The notes beneath the pieces were generated by a model. It searched no databases. It was not told the DNA's origin and saw nothing but the letters and a program-made list of their open reading frames with translations. Shown here one piece after another: positions 7,820 to 15,351 of a stretch of DNA of 39,592 bases. The stretch is from Syntrophaceae bacterium (GTDB lineage: Bacteria > Desulfobacterota > Syntrophia > Syntrophales > Smithellaceae), in contig PLMV01000118.1 in the NCBI GenBank assembly GCA_003141615.1, positions 1 to 39,592 on the forward strand, read 5' to 3'. How positions within the stretch are numbered: the stretch's first letter is position 1; each line of letters begins with the position of its first letter. Position numbers and translations under genes: made by a program.

Positions 7820-8947
7820 CTAGTTCCAGTCTGCCAGCATAAACCCCGCGCTTATCCGGTTGACGCTTGTGTTATAGTCGAGCAGGCTTTCTCCGTAGCC
7901 ATTGAAATACTGTACATAGAGGCTGATCTTCTTTGCCAAATTATCGTTAATCGTGGATAGTGGCATGCTCCAGTCCAACTGAATCGCTCCCAGATTATCC
8001 GACCGTAAATTATTGCGCAGCATCACGGCAAACCGCTGATTTCTCCAGTAGAGCGTTCCCCATAGTTCGCCATATCCCGTATATCGGGTGATATCGGGAT
8101 TGTCGTCGTTTATTTCGTTTTCAGGAAGCCGGTACCAAGTTTTTAAAAGCAGGCTGAAGTTATCCTTTTCCAGACCAAAATTGGCAACAATACGGTTCCA
8201 ACTGCGGGAAAGCGGCTCGGAGCGTCCGTTGGATTGATGATTAAATCCTACGTTTATAAATTGCAGTTTCGTTCCCATAAGATAGGGAATTTCACGTTGC
8301 ATGCGGAAATTAAAGAGCAGTTCCGGTTCGTAGTTGGTGTCTCTGAAAGGCGCGGAAAATGCCGAATTGTAAAGCTGCCAGAACGATTGCTGTGTGTAGG
8401 CTACCCAGATATCCACACCTCTGATTCCGGTACTTTTTTCGATAATATCTTTTATTTCTGAATTTCTTACAATATCTCTCCAGATTTTAAATTTAAAGCT
8501 CAGTTGAAATTTTACCTCGTTGTATTGGGATTTGGCTTTGGGATCAAAATCCAGATCCGTGTCTTGATTGGGTGACGAATTATAGGCAAGCGGCAGGAAA
8601 AAACAGGGGCGATAAGGCCAGAGCACAAAAATATTTCTTTCTTTATTGGGATCAAGGCTCATGTCCCAATATTTTTCCATAACGGAAATAACTTTTTTCT
8701 CCTCGACAGGCTCTTTTGCCGCCGCTTTTTCAGCAGGAATAACGTTAACAGCTTTTTTTGCGGCAGGTAGCTGTTTCGCCAGATCATCGAAGCATTTCAA
8801 TCTCGCGGCATTATCATCTTTGATTGCCACGCATTTTGCCAGACTGTCGTCAATTTCAGCGGCGTTGCCGGGGAATGCTGCAATCAGCAGAAAAAATACA
8901 CATGCCAATGTTAATTTATATGCCAACGCAGCATTTAGAATTTTCAT
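7820..8947 (-). CDS. pldA: Outer membrane phospholipase A
   Basis: Outer-membrane beta-barrel phospholipase A1/A2 (OMPLA) that removes phospholipids misplaced in the outer leaflet. The catalytic residues are visible as His237 and Ser239 in GFNHQSNGR plus Asn251 in SRSWNR; the 14-residue His-Asn spacing equals E. coli OMPLA (His142, Asn156). The family words YTQQSFWQ and PFRDTNYEPE are present at about 184-208. A signal peptide covers residues 1-29, ending PGNAA. At 375 aa it is longer than E. coli PldA (289), the extra being an Ala/Lys-rich periplasmic segment at about 30-95. Starts 27 nt after the kdsB stop, so probably one transcript with it. Confidence 0.9.
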   Translation of the reverse strand: MKILNAALAYKLTLACVFFLLIAAFPGNAAEIDDSLAKCVAIKDDNAARLKCFDDLAKQLPAAKKAVNVIPAEKAAAKEPVEEKKVISVMEKYWDMSLDPNKERNIFVLWPYRPCFFLPLAYNSSPNQDTDLDFDPKAKSQYNEVKFQLSFKFKIWRDIVRNSEIKDIIEKSTGIRGVDIWVAYTQQSFWQLYNSAFSAPFRDTNYEPELLFNFRMQREIPYLMGTKLQFINVGFNHQSNGRSEPLSRSWNRIVANFGLEKDNFSLLLKTWYRLPENEINDDNPDITRYTGYGELWGTLYWRNQRFAVMLRNNLRSDNLGAIQLDWSMPLSTINDNLAKKISLYVQYFNGYGESLLDYNTSVNRISAGFMLADWN

Positions 8948-8974
8948 GCACTTGCTCTTCGATGTTTTTTATTT

Positions 8975-9721
8975 CTACTTTTTTTCTGTAAGAATATGTC
9001 GCACTCTTTCCAACTCCTGCTGATTGTCGACTTCGACAGAATCATGAGGAGTGATGACAACTTTAATTTTGTAGCCGTATTCCAGCGCTCGTAGTTGTTC
9101 GAGGGCTTCGAGCTTTTCGAGCTTTCCTTCGGGCAGTTTGGTGAAGATATCGAGAAAATCACGGCGATAGGCGTAAATTCCGTGATGTTTATAGTAATCA
9201 GCTTTCAGGGATTTATCGCGCACATAGGGGATTGTCGCACGTGAAAAATAAAGGGCAAACCATTCATTATCAAAAGCAACTTTCACCGCGTGGGGATGGG
9301 TTATTTCTTCTTCCAGAATAATTTTGTAAATCAGTGTGGACATGTTGATGGCCGGATCATCGATTAAGGGCTGGATGACTTCGTCCACCTGCACCGGTTC
9401 AAAGATCGGCTGATCGCCTTGAATGTTGACGACAATCGCGTCGGCGGAAAGATTCAGCGATTTTGCAGCTTCGGCGATTCTGTCCGTGCCGGAGCGGTGT
9501 GTGGCGGCCGTCATGATCGCGTTGCCGCCAAATTTTTTCACAGCGTTAAAGATTCTTTCGTCGTCAGTAGCCACTGCCACGTAAGGTATCGCCTTGGCTT
9601 TAGCTACCCGTTCATAGACATGCTGGATCATCGGCTTGCCGCAAAGATTGGCCAAAGGTTTGCCCGGAAACCGGCTGGATTCATAGCGGGAGGGGATAAT
9701 GCAGACAATATCTCTTTTCAT
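8975..9721 (-). CDS. kdsB: CMP-KDO synthetase (3-deoxy-manno-octulosonate cytidylyltransferase)
   Basis: Activates Kdo with CTP to CMP-Kdo for lipid A inner-core assembly in the cytoplasm. The 248-aa protein has the nucleotidyltransferase opening IIPSRYESSRFPGKPLANL at residues 8-26, the Mg-binding IQGDQP near residue 100, and the central YFSRATIPY and YKHHGIYAYRRDFL segments typical of KdsB. GGAG lies 5 nt before ATG 9721. It sits in a minus-strand envelope run, upstream of pldA; a toxin-antitoxin pair separates it from hldD. Confidence 0.95.
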   Translation of the reverse strand: MKRDIVCIIPSRYESSRFPGKPLANLCGKPMIQHVYERVAKAKAIPYVAVATDDERIFNAVKKFGGNAIMTAATHRSGTDRIAEAAKSLNLSADAIVVNIQGDQPIFEPVQVDEVIQPLIDDPAINMSTLIYKIILEEEITHPHAVKVAFDNEWFALYFSRATIPYVRDKSLKADYYKHHGIYAYRRDFLDIFTKLPEGKLEKLEALEQLRALEYGYKIKVVITPHDSVEVDNQQELERVRHILTEKK

Positions 9722-9770
9722 TTTCGCTCCACAAATTCTATTTCATTCAAAAAAACGATATGGCTAATAT

Positions 9771-10049
9771 TTAATACGCATCTTTTCTGTGTTTAATTGC
9801 AATGATACCTACAGTATTTTCACTATGATCAATTTCAAAAAAAATGCGATAATCACCTACTCTATAGCGCCATATTTCTGGGTTATAACCTTTTAATTTT
9901 TTAATATTCGGGCCGTAATGTGGTTCTTGCCGGAGTTGGAGATAAACAATATTTTTTATTTTAGAATATAATTGTTCAGCCTGATGCTTATCGAAATTAT
10001 GGAGTTGCTTCTTAAAATTTTCTGTTTCGAATATTTTGTATTTATTCAA
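9771..10049 (-). CDS. RelE-family toxin
   Basis: About 92 aa if it starts at TTG 10049, which overlaps the antitoxin stop by 8 nt (TTGAATAA); a TTG at 10070 would add seven residues. The first start is preferred because it gives the usual RelE opening NKYKIFETENFKKQL. Later PHYGPNIKKLKGYNPEIWRYRVGDYRIFFEI is the conserved core of the RelE/YoeB-like toxins, with the Arg-rich strand WRYRVGDYRI expected at the active site. The C-terminus KHRKDAY is also typical. Likely a ribosome-dependent mRNA interferase. Confidence 0.85.
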   Translation of the reverse strand: MNKYKIFETENFKKQLHNFDKHQAEQLYSKIKNIVYLQLRQEPHYGPNIKKLKGYNPEIWRYRVGDYRIFFEIDHSENTVGIIAIKHRKDAY

Positions 10050-10284
10050 CGAAGGAACCCCGTTTGGCAAGAAAATCCTTGTGGCCCTTCTTTAAACTTT
10101 TATTTAATTCAACATCGCTTTTTATTTCATCCATTTCAATTTCATCGCAAAATAATTCATTTTCAATAAACCGCAGGGCAGATGTTTCGATAAAATTAGA
10201 CAGAGTCCGATGGTCTCTATCTGCATAGATTTTAAAAAGGTCGTAATTTTTCTCGTCAAGACGTAAAGTAACGGTTCTGGACAT
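10042..10284 (-). CDS. Ribbon-helix-helix antitoxin
   Basis: An 80-aa protein starting SRTVTLRLDEKNYDLFKIYADRDHRTLSNFI, a ribbon-helix-helix DNA-binding domain like the RelB/DUF6290 antitoxins. The acidic stretch CDEIEMDEIKSDVEL at about 55-70 probably contacts the toxin. ATG 10284 has AGGTG upstream. The stop overlaps the start of the RelE toxin gene, so the pair is translationally coupled. It is inserted between hldD and kdsB, two lipopolysaccharide genes. Confidence 0.85.
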   Translation of the reverse strand: MSRTVTLRLDEKNYDLFKIYADRDHRTLSNFIETSALRFIENELFCDEIEMDEIKSDVELNKSLKKGHKDFLAKRGSFVE

Positions 10285-10363
10285 ATTTATTCACCTCCAT
10301 TTGTGTATTCTATTGTATTCTATATAAATACGCAAGTAATATTTTCCAGAAGGTAAATAGATG

Positions 10364-11341
10364 TTATTTCCCTAAGTATGGGTCGGCCTGCTGCAAATGA
10401 TTCACCACATAATCACGCACGGACTCTTCCAGCGATGAAAACATTACAGGACATCCGGCCTTTTTCAGTTTGCTCATTTGGGCCTCGGTAAAATACTGAT
10501 ATTGATTGCGCAGAGATTGCGGCATTTCAATGTATTCGATATTTGTTTTTTTCTTCATTGCCGCGAAAACCGCTTTGATCAGGTCATTCCATGTTCTGGC
10601 ATTTCCCGTTCCCAGATTAAAAATGCCGTTGGCCTTGGGATTGTTAAAGAGCCACCACATCGCGTTGACACAGTCTTTGACATAGACAAAATCGCGTAGC
10701 TGGCCGCCGTCCTTGTATTCCTTTTTATAGGATTTGAAAAGCTTCACCTTGCCGGTTTCCCTGATTTGATGGAACGCTTTGAAAATTACGCTGGTCATAT
10801 CCCCCTTGTGGTATTCGTTAGGGCCGAAGACATTGAAAAATTTGATTCCGGCGATCTTTTTATCCAGGGAAGTTCTCAAGACCAACAAATCAAATATTTG
10901 TTTTGAGTAACCATACATATTAATCGGCCTGAGTTGGCTTATTTTGCTGTGGTCATCGGAAAAGCCCTGTGTTCCATCGCCGTAAGTAGCGGCGGAACTG
11001 GCGTAAATAAACCGGATGCCGCGTTTCACAGACCATTCGGCCAATGTTTTAGTGTAGAGATAATTGTTATTCCAGAGATAATCCGCGTCGCGTTCCGTAG
11101 TGGATGAGCAGGCGCCCATGTGCACGATGGCGCTGATTTTAAAAGGAACTTTATCAGCGCAAATCATTTGTAGAAAATCATCTTTATGGATGTAATCAAC
11201 AAAACGCCGGTTAACCAGATTTTTCCATTTATCATCGGTTCCCAGTTGATCTACTATGACAATATCATCAATGCCTTCTTGGTTCAGTTTCCAAACAAAA
11301 GCGCTGCCGATAAATCCGGCGCCACCTGTAACGATAATCAT
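10364..11341 (-). CDS. hldD: ADP-L-glycero-D-manno-heptose 6-epimerase
   Basis: Converts ADP-D-glycero-manno-heptose to the L form for the lipopolysaccharide inner core (also called rfaD or waaD). An extended SDR enzyme of 325 aa with the NADP-binding TGGAGFIG at residues 5-12 and the catalytic YxxxK as Tyr143-Lys147 in MYGYSKQ. The family signatures DKWKNLVNRRFVDYIHK and FNVFGPNEYHKGDMTSV are present. GGAG lies 7 nt before ATG 11341. It follows pgeF by 84 nt on the same strand. Confidence 0.95.
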   Translation of the reverse strand: MIIVTGGAGFIGSAFVWKLNQEGIDDIVIVDQLGTDDKWKNLVNRRFVDYIHKDDFLQMICADKVPFKISAIVHMGACSSTTERDADYLWNNNYLYTKTLAEWSVKRGIRFIYASSAATYGDGTQGFSDDHSKISQLRPINMYGYSKQIFDLLVLRTSLDKKIAGIKFFNVFGPNEYHKGDMTSVIFKAFHQIRETGKVKLFKSYKKEYKDGGQLRDFVYVKDCVNAMWWLFNNPKANGIFNLGTGNARTWNDLIKAVFAAMKKKTNIEYIEMPQSLRNQYQYFTEAQMSKLKKAGCPVMFSSLEESVRDYVVNHLQQADPYLGK

Positions 11342-11425
11342 TTGCGTTGCTCCTTTGCTTTTTATGCGTTAGCCTTAAGTAATACTGAAAATAAATGCTG
11401 TCAATAAAGAAAATTATCCATAAAA

Positions 11426-12280
11426 TTATTGAACCAAATAATTTTTATCATCAAAAATATGAACATGGCAAGGAGCTTCCCCCTTGATCATCATGAAATT
11501 GATCTGCCTGCCCGTGATTCCGCCCGATCCCCGATGCGAGAAAAAGAGGTCCTGGCGGCAAGATGTGCAGAAACCGGAAGTTTCGATGTTCCTCTCCGGA
11601 ATATTGCAATTCATAATTTGCCGGCGGTTCGCCTCAACCAAATCCAGCATCCCCTTATTTGTTCTGGCACCGGGAAATAAAAATGCTTCATTGTTTTTTT
11701 GTTTACGAAAAGCATTCGCCACAGTGGCGTCAACCTCATAACAACATTTGCCGATAGCCGGACCTATTGCTACCAGAATATCCTGCATAAATGAACCATA
11801 TATCTCGTGGAGCAACCGGACGACCTTGGCGCTGATTCCCAGAGCGGAACTGCGCCAGCCGGCATGAACCACAGCGATGATTTTTTTCACCCGATCGGCA
11901 AAGAAAACCGGCACACAATCCGCCGTCTTGATGCAAATAGCCAGATTTTTGCGGCTGGTGGCAATGGCATCATGATTTAAATCTTCGCGTGAAGAAAAAT
12001 AGTCGCCGGATGGATTGATGACAAAAATATCATCGCTGTGAACTTGATTGACAACCAGAAATTTTTCCAACGGTATGTCAAATGCCGTGGCCAGCCTTCC
12101 CCAATTTTGCAGGACTTTGTTTTCTTCATCTCCTTCACGGAAACTCATATTGAGGCTGGCGTAATCATCCTGCGAAGCGCCGCCATTTCTCGTGCAAAAG
12201 GCGTGAACTAAGAAATCGCATTCGCTGAAAATGGAGGACTGCAAAAACTCGATGGAATTCTTTTTAACCAGAGTGAACAT
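11426..12280 (-). CDS. pgeF: YfiH-family multicopper/purine nucleoside phosphorylase-like protein (PgeF)
   Basis: A 284-aa member of the YfiH (DUF152, laccase-like) family, proposed to correct misincorporated residues in peptidoglycan precursors and reported to act on purine nucleosides. The metal-binding residues are His81 in VHSDD, Cys122 in TADCVPVFF and His139 in VVHAGWR; the 17-residue Cys-His spacing equals E. coli YfiH. ATG 12280 was chosen because AAGGGA lies just upstream and it leaves a 10-nt gap after rluD. A longer frame to 12415 would overlap rluD and adds no conserved sequence. Pairing with rluD matches the common rluD-yfiH arrangement. Confidence 0.9.
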   Translation of the reverse strand: MFTLVKKNSIEFLQSSIFSECDFLVHAFCTRNGGASQDDYASLNMSFREGDEENKVLQNWGRLATAFDIPLEKFLVVNQVHSDDIFVINPSGDYFSSREDLNHDAIATSRKNLAICIKTADCVPVFFADRVKKIIAVVHAGWRSSALGISAKVVRLLHEIYGSFMQDILVAIGPAIGKCCYEVDATVANAFRKQKNNEAFLFPGARTNKGMLDLVEANRRQIMNCNIPERNIETSGFCTSCRQDLFFSHRGSGGITGRQINFMMIKGEAPCHVHIFDDKNYLVQ

Positions 12281-12290
12281 TTTCTTTCCC

Positions 12291-13313
12291 TTATTTTCCC
12301 CCCCCAACCGGGGATGCTGAATCAACCATTTTGGAATTAACATTTGCGCGCAGTTGCGCGCACAAATCAGCCATATCTTGGGGCATATCCGCGTTAAATT
12401 CGACTCTCTTGCCATTCAGCGGATGAATAAAAGAAAGATATGCCGCGTGCAGAGCCTGCCGGTTAAATGCTTTTATCTGCGCCTTGAACACTGAATTGGC
12501 GATATTCTGCATTCTATTTGTCGCACTGCCGTACACGGCATCTCCGATTATCGGATAACGAAGATCAGATAAATGCACGCGAATTTGATGAGTACGCCCG
12601 GTTTTAATCTCCACTTCCAGTAACGTAGCCACGCCGTAACGTTCGATCACCTTCCAAAAAGTGATCGCTTCTTTGCCTCGCTTAGTAGTTGTAGACATCT
12701 TTTTGCGATCAATAGTATGCCTGCCCACAGGCTTTACTATTTCACCTTGATTGTCCTTCGTGTTTCCCCAGACAAGCGCCAGATATTTTTTTTGCACCTC
12801 ATGCTTTTCAAACTGCGCGGAAAGATGACGATGCGCATCATCAGATTTTGCCGCAACGATCAGGCCGGAGGTGTCTTTATCCAATCGATGGACAATGCCC
12901 GGCCGCAACACGCCGCCAATTCCCGATAGATCGTGGCAATGAAAAAGCAGGGCATTGACTAACGTGTTTTCGTAATTGCCAGGCGCCGGATGCACCACCA
13001 TGCCCGCCGGTTTATTGATCACAATAATGGCCGCGTCTTCATAAACAATATCAAGGGGGATGTTCTGCGGAAGGGCCGTCGCCTCTTGCGGTGGCCTTTG
13101 GGTCAGGACGATAATATCCCCTTCCTTCAAGCGTTGACTGACTTTTGGTATTATACCATTAACCAATACATCGCCTTCTTCAATGACGCATTTAACATGC
13201 GATCGGGAAAGAGCTTCGTCGACTTGCGCCAGAAAGATATCAAGCCGCTGGCCGATCTGGCTTTTATCAATCGTAAAACGTATTTCTGTGGACTGATCAA
13301 ATTCGGTGGACAA
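12291..13313 (-). CDS. rluD: RluD-type 23S rRNA pseudouridine synthase
   Basis: Isomerises uridines to pseudouridine in 23S rRNA (helix 69 for E. coli RluD). An N-terminal S4 RNA-binding domain (about residues 18-75, GQRLDIFLAQ...LVNGIIPK) is followed by the RluA-family catalytic domain, with the active-site Asp145 in GIVHRLDKDTSG. The length of 340 aa is usual. The start is a TTG at 13313 supported by GGAG 7 nt upstream; no ATG lies nearby in frame. A 27-residue C-terminal tail after QDMADLCAQ is not conserved. Followed 10 nt later by pgeF. Confidence 0.92.
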   Translation of the reverse strand: MSTEFDQSTEIRFTIDKSQIGQRLDIFLAQVDEALSRSHVKCVIEEGDVLVNGIIPKVSQRLKEGDIIVLTQRPPQEATALPQNIPLDIVYEDAAIIVINKPAGMVVHPAPGNYENTLVNALLFHCHDLSGIGGVLRPGIVHRLDKDTSGLIVAAKSDDAHRHLSAQFEKHEVQKKYLALVWGNTKDNQGEIVKPVGRHTIDRKKMSTTTKRGKEAITFWKVIERYGVATLLEVEIKTGRTHQIRVHLSDLRYPIIGDAVYGSATNRMQNIANSVFKAQIKAFNRQALHAAYLSFIHPLNGKRVEFNADMPQDMADLCAQLRANVNSKMVDSASPVGGGK

Positions 13314-13361
13314 ATTATTACTCCAGCAATTTCCTTACTTTTGTCATTGCCATTTTTAATT

Positions 13362-13465
13362 GTCATACCGGCGCAGGCCGGTATTCAGTTTTGTTTTTTC
13401 TGGATGCCGTCCTTCGACGGCATGACGAAAATGTTGTCATTACCCAGCTTGACTGGGTAATCCAG
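13362..13465. repeat. Triple-hairpin repeat (GTCATnCC...ATCCAG type)
   Basis: Three hairpin units in a row: GTCATACCGGC/GCCGGTATTCAG, CTGGATGCCGTC/GACGGCATGAC in the opposite orientation, and GTCATTACCCAG/CTGGGTAATCCAG. Each unit is a short palindrome and the first two form one larger palindrome. A related single unit is at 23750. Repeats of this look are widespread in Desulfobacterota genomes, from general memory. Confidence 0.75.
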
Positions 13466-13500
13466 TCTTTCTTCTTTCCCTCTTTTACTTGTGCCCTCTA

Positions 13501-13515
13501 GTGCCCTTCAGGGTA
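13501..13515 (-). repeat. Nested 15-bp hairpin module, solitary copy
   Basis: GTGCCCTTCAGGGTA is the exact reverse complement of TACCCTGAAGGGCAC at 3801-3815 inside family A copy 2. Here it stands outside any family A or B element, next to a partial duplicate GTGCCCT at 13491-13497. Confidence 0.6.
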
Positions 13516-13685
13516 TCAGGGTAAATCCGGTATTTTCTAAAAAAGCATGAATTTAAAGACTGATAATGGTTTGCGCTGTTTTTAGTGACAATTTTCAAGG
13601 GGATAGATTTGACCCCAGTTCCTGCCTTATTATTAATCCCTTTTTCAAAAAAAAAGGTGTTATGTTTGCGGAATATCAAGAAAGT

Positions 13686-14957
13686 TTATTCGTATATCTG
13701 AACATCCAGAATAGAATAAGTATCTCCATACATTCTTTTAACTTTTACAGTAAAGTTACTTCTTATTTTTGCACCGAATGAATTTTCGGCATCAACGTAA
13801 GATTTTACAACAAAGGTTCTGTCGCCAATCTCCTTTATGTATTGCCCATGAGAACTCCATGGGAATTTTGCTGTTGAAGGTGCTTTAAACCTTTCTTTAA
13901 CAGCTCTTACAGCGATAACCCAAGCAAAAGATTCATCATCAGCACTCGGTTCTCTTTCATACTCTACTGCCGATTCCGTATTAGTTTTCTGATTTATTTC
14001 GCTTGATGTTTCGTATTCATGAGTTTCCTCAATAACTTTTTGCATATCAAATTCATTAAGTTTATTAATATTTTCTTCTAAATAAGTTCTATGTATTCTC
14101 TCGCCATAGCCGCATACAGTAAAATTGCTATAATTAATTATATAAATACAACGTTTAACCCCATTTTTTTTTATAGAAAAATCATTTTTGTATTCTTCTA
14201 CACCGCATTCTCTTAAGGTATCTATATTGGTTTGATAAATTTGACATAGAATTTTGTATTGCTCGTTAAGATTTTTACTAAAGAAACTATCTTTCATTAA
14301 TAAAATTATTGGTACCTTATAGGGTATAAGAAGATCTTCACGTCCATATATAGCAAGTGCTTTTTTTGTCATTTCAGTATCGTGTTCTATACTATCGACA
14401 TCCTCGAAATTTTTAGTAATAACTACTTTTACTTTTTGTGCTATACCGTCATCACTAAATATCCTTTCGCCAAGGGGTTTTTTATTATTAGTTTTTTCTA
14501 TTTCTAATCCACTACAGTCAAAACGATATATCTTCCCATTCAATTTTGCCCTAACAAATCGTTCTGAGCCAACAAACTTATTATGACCTATATTATTTGC
14601 ATTTACATCATGATATTCAAAGAAATGAGAGGTAATACTCTTATCGAACTTTTCATATATTGATTTAAAAGCGTTTTGTTTGTCTTCAAACTTCAGGTGC
14701 TCAAAATCATTGCTTAACTCTAAATCTAATTCTGAACTTATACCACCACTTAATTTGTAAGATTTTACAAATTTATAACTTTCCAAAATGACATCTAAAT
14801 CTTTTTTAAGTTCTCTAGTATATAGATAATTTTGTGCAATAGGCTTCATAATAAAAACACCTAATATTATTAATGCAATTGCTCCGAAAATAGCCTTCTT
14901 CAAGATATTCACCCTTTCCATATTGATCGAGAATCTACCATACTTGTTCTCATTCAC
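13686..14957 (-). CDS. Membrane-anchored protein of unknown function
   Basis: About 423 aa from GTG 14957; the start is uncertain, as no strong ribosome binding site is seen. One transmembrane helix lies at about residues 23-42 (IFGAIALIILGVFIM), followed by a long Lys/Glu/Asn-rich region. The last 85 residues (AWVIAVRAVKERFKAPSTAKFP ... YVDAENSFGAKIRSNF) resemble a short C-terminal domain I recall from many otherwise unrelated bacterial hypothetical proteins, often beside mobile elements; its function is unknown. The gene is clearly AT-richer than its neighbours. It follows a small Cys-containing gene on the same strand and is bordered by repeat fragments, which suggests transfer. Confidence 0.6.
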   Translation of the reverse strand: MNENKYGRFSINMERVNILKKAIFGAIALIILGVFIMKPIAQNYLYTRELKKDLDVILESYKFVKSYKLSGGISSELDLELSNDFEHLKFEDKQNAFKSIYEKFDKSITSHFFEYHDVNANNIGHNKFVGSERFVRAKLNGKIYRFDCSGLEIEKTNNKKPLGERIFSDDGIAQKVKVVITKNFEDVDSIEHDTEMTKKALAIYGREDLLIPYKVPIILLMKDSFFSKNLNEQYKILCQIYQTNIDTLRECGVEEYKNDFSIKKNGVKRCIYIINYSNFTVCGYGERIHRTYLEENINKLNEFDMQKVIEETHEYETSSEINQKTNTESAVEYEREPSADDESFAWVIAVRAVKERFKAPSTAKFPWSSHGQYIKEIGDRTFVVKSYVDAENSFGAKIRSNFTVKVKRMYGDTYSILDVQIYE

Positions 14958-15032
14958 GGTGACCCAACAAAATAGGAATCCACGGCGGCACGCTTATTTT
15001 GACCCATTCCCAGACCGCCTTGTAGCAAATTT

Positions 15033-15266
15033 CTACGGTTTGCTGTCTGGATAAACACACTTACTCCAATCGTAAGTTGTGCTCCGTCCAGATGATTCAC
15101 CAACACCGCAATCTGATTTGTGATCACAATCCAGTTTAATAGTATGTTGACTATCAATGTCACCTGTAAGAGAAGAACGGTGTATCAAAATCGTTCGGGT
15201 AATATAGACTATTGTGCCCATTTTGGTGCATTCAAAATCCTCGTATTGGACATCACGTTTTGACAT
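15033..15266 (-). CDS. Small hypothetical protein with cysteines (77 aa)
   Basis: Starts at ATG 15266 with an excellent site, GGGAGGA 6 nt upstream. It has four Cys, at about residues 13, 47, 53 and 70 (FECTKMG, LDCDHKSDCGVG, WSKCVYP), spaced like a possible small metal-binding or disulfide fold. No family was recognised. It ends 75 nt before the membrane-anchored protein on the same strand and likely belongs to the same inserted segment. Confidence 0.55.
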   Translation of the reverse strand: MSKRDVQYEDFECTKMGTIVYITRTILIHRSSLTGDIDSQHTIKLDCDHKSDCGVGESSGRSTTYDWSKCVYPDSKP

Positions 15267-15326
15267 ATTTCATCCTCCCTCTAAAAACTTGGTTCTTATC
15301 CCAAATAAATGAGATATGGTGTAGGG

Positions 15327-15347
15327 CGCGTTACCTGAACGCGCCGC
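15327..15347. other. Hairpin downstream of selA
   Basis: GGCGCGTT and AACGCGCC form an 8-bp stem with a 5-nt loop just beyond the selA stop. There is no T run on the minus strand, so termination is not certain. Confidence 0.35.
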
Positions 15348-15351
15348 GTTC

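Larger units (their letters stand above)
13314..13685. other. Gene-free stretch with repeat fragments
   Basis: This 372-bp gap holds the hairpin repeat at 13362-13465, one 15-bp module at 13501-13515, and the word GGGGATAGATTTGACCCC near 13600. No ORF with a convincing start was seen. A similar TTTGACCC word occurs near 15000 on the other side of the 423-aa gene, so the two may be remnants bordering an inserted segment. Confidence 0.5.

Noticed and set aside
12281-12415. Longer N-terminus for pgeF overlapping rluD
   Set aside because: The extra 45 residues are the shadow of the rluD 3' end; ATG 12280 has its own ribosome binding site.
14954-15163. 69-codon minus-strand ORF overlapping the 77-aa Cys-containing gene
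   Set aside because: It overlaps, in another frame, the frame that has the strong GGGAGGA site, and shows no protein-like features.
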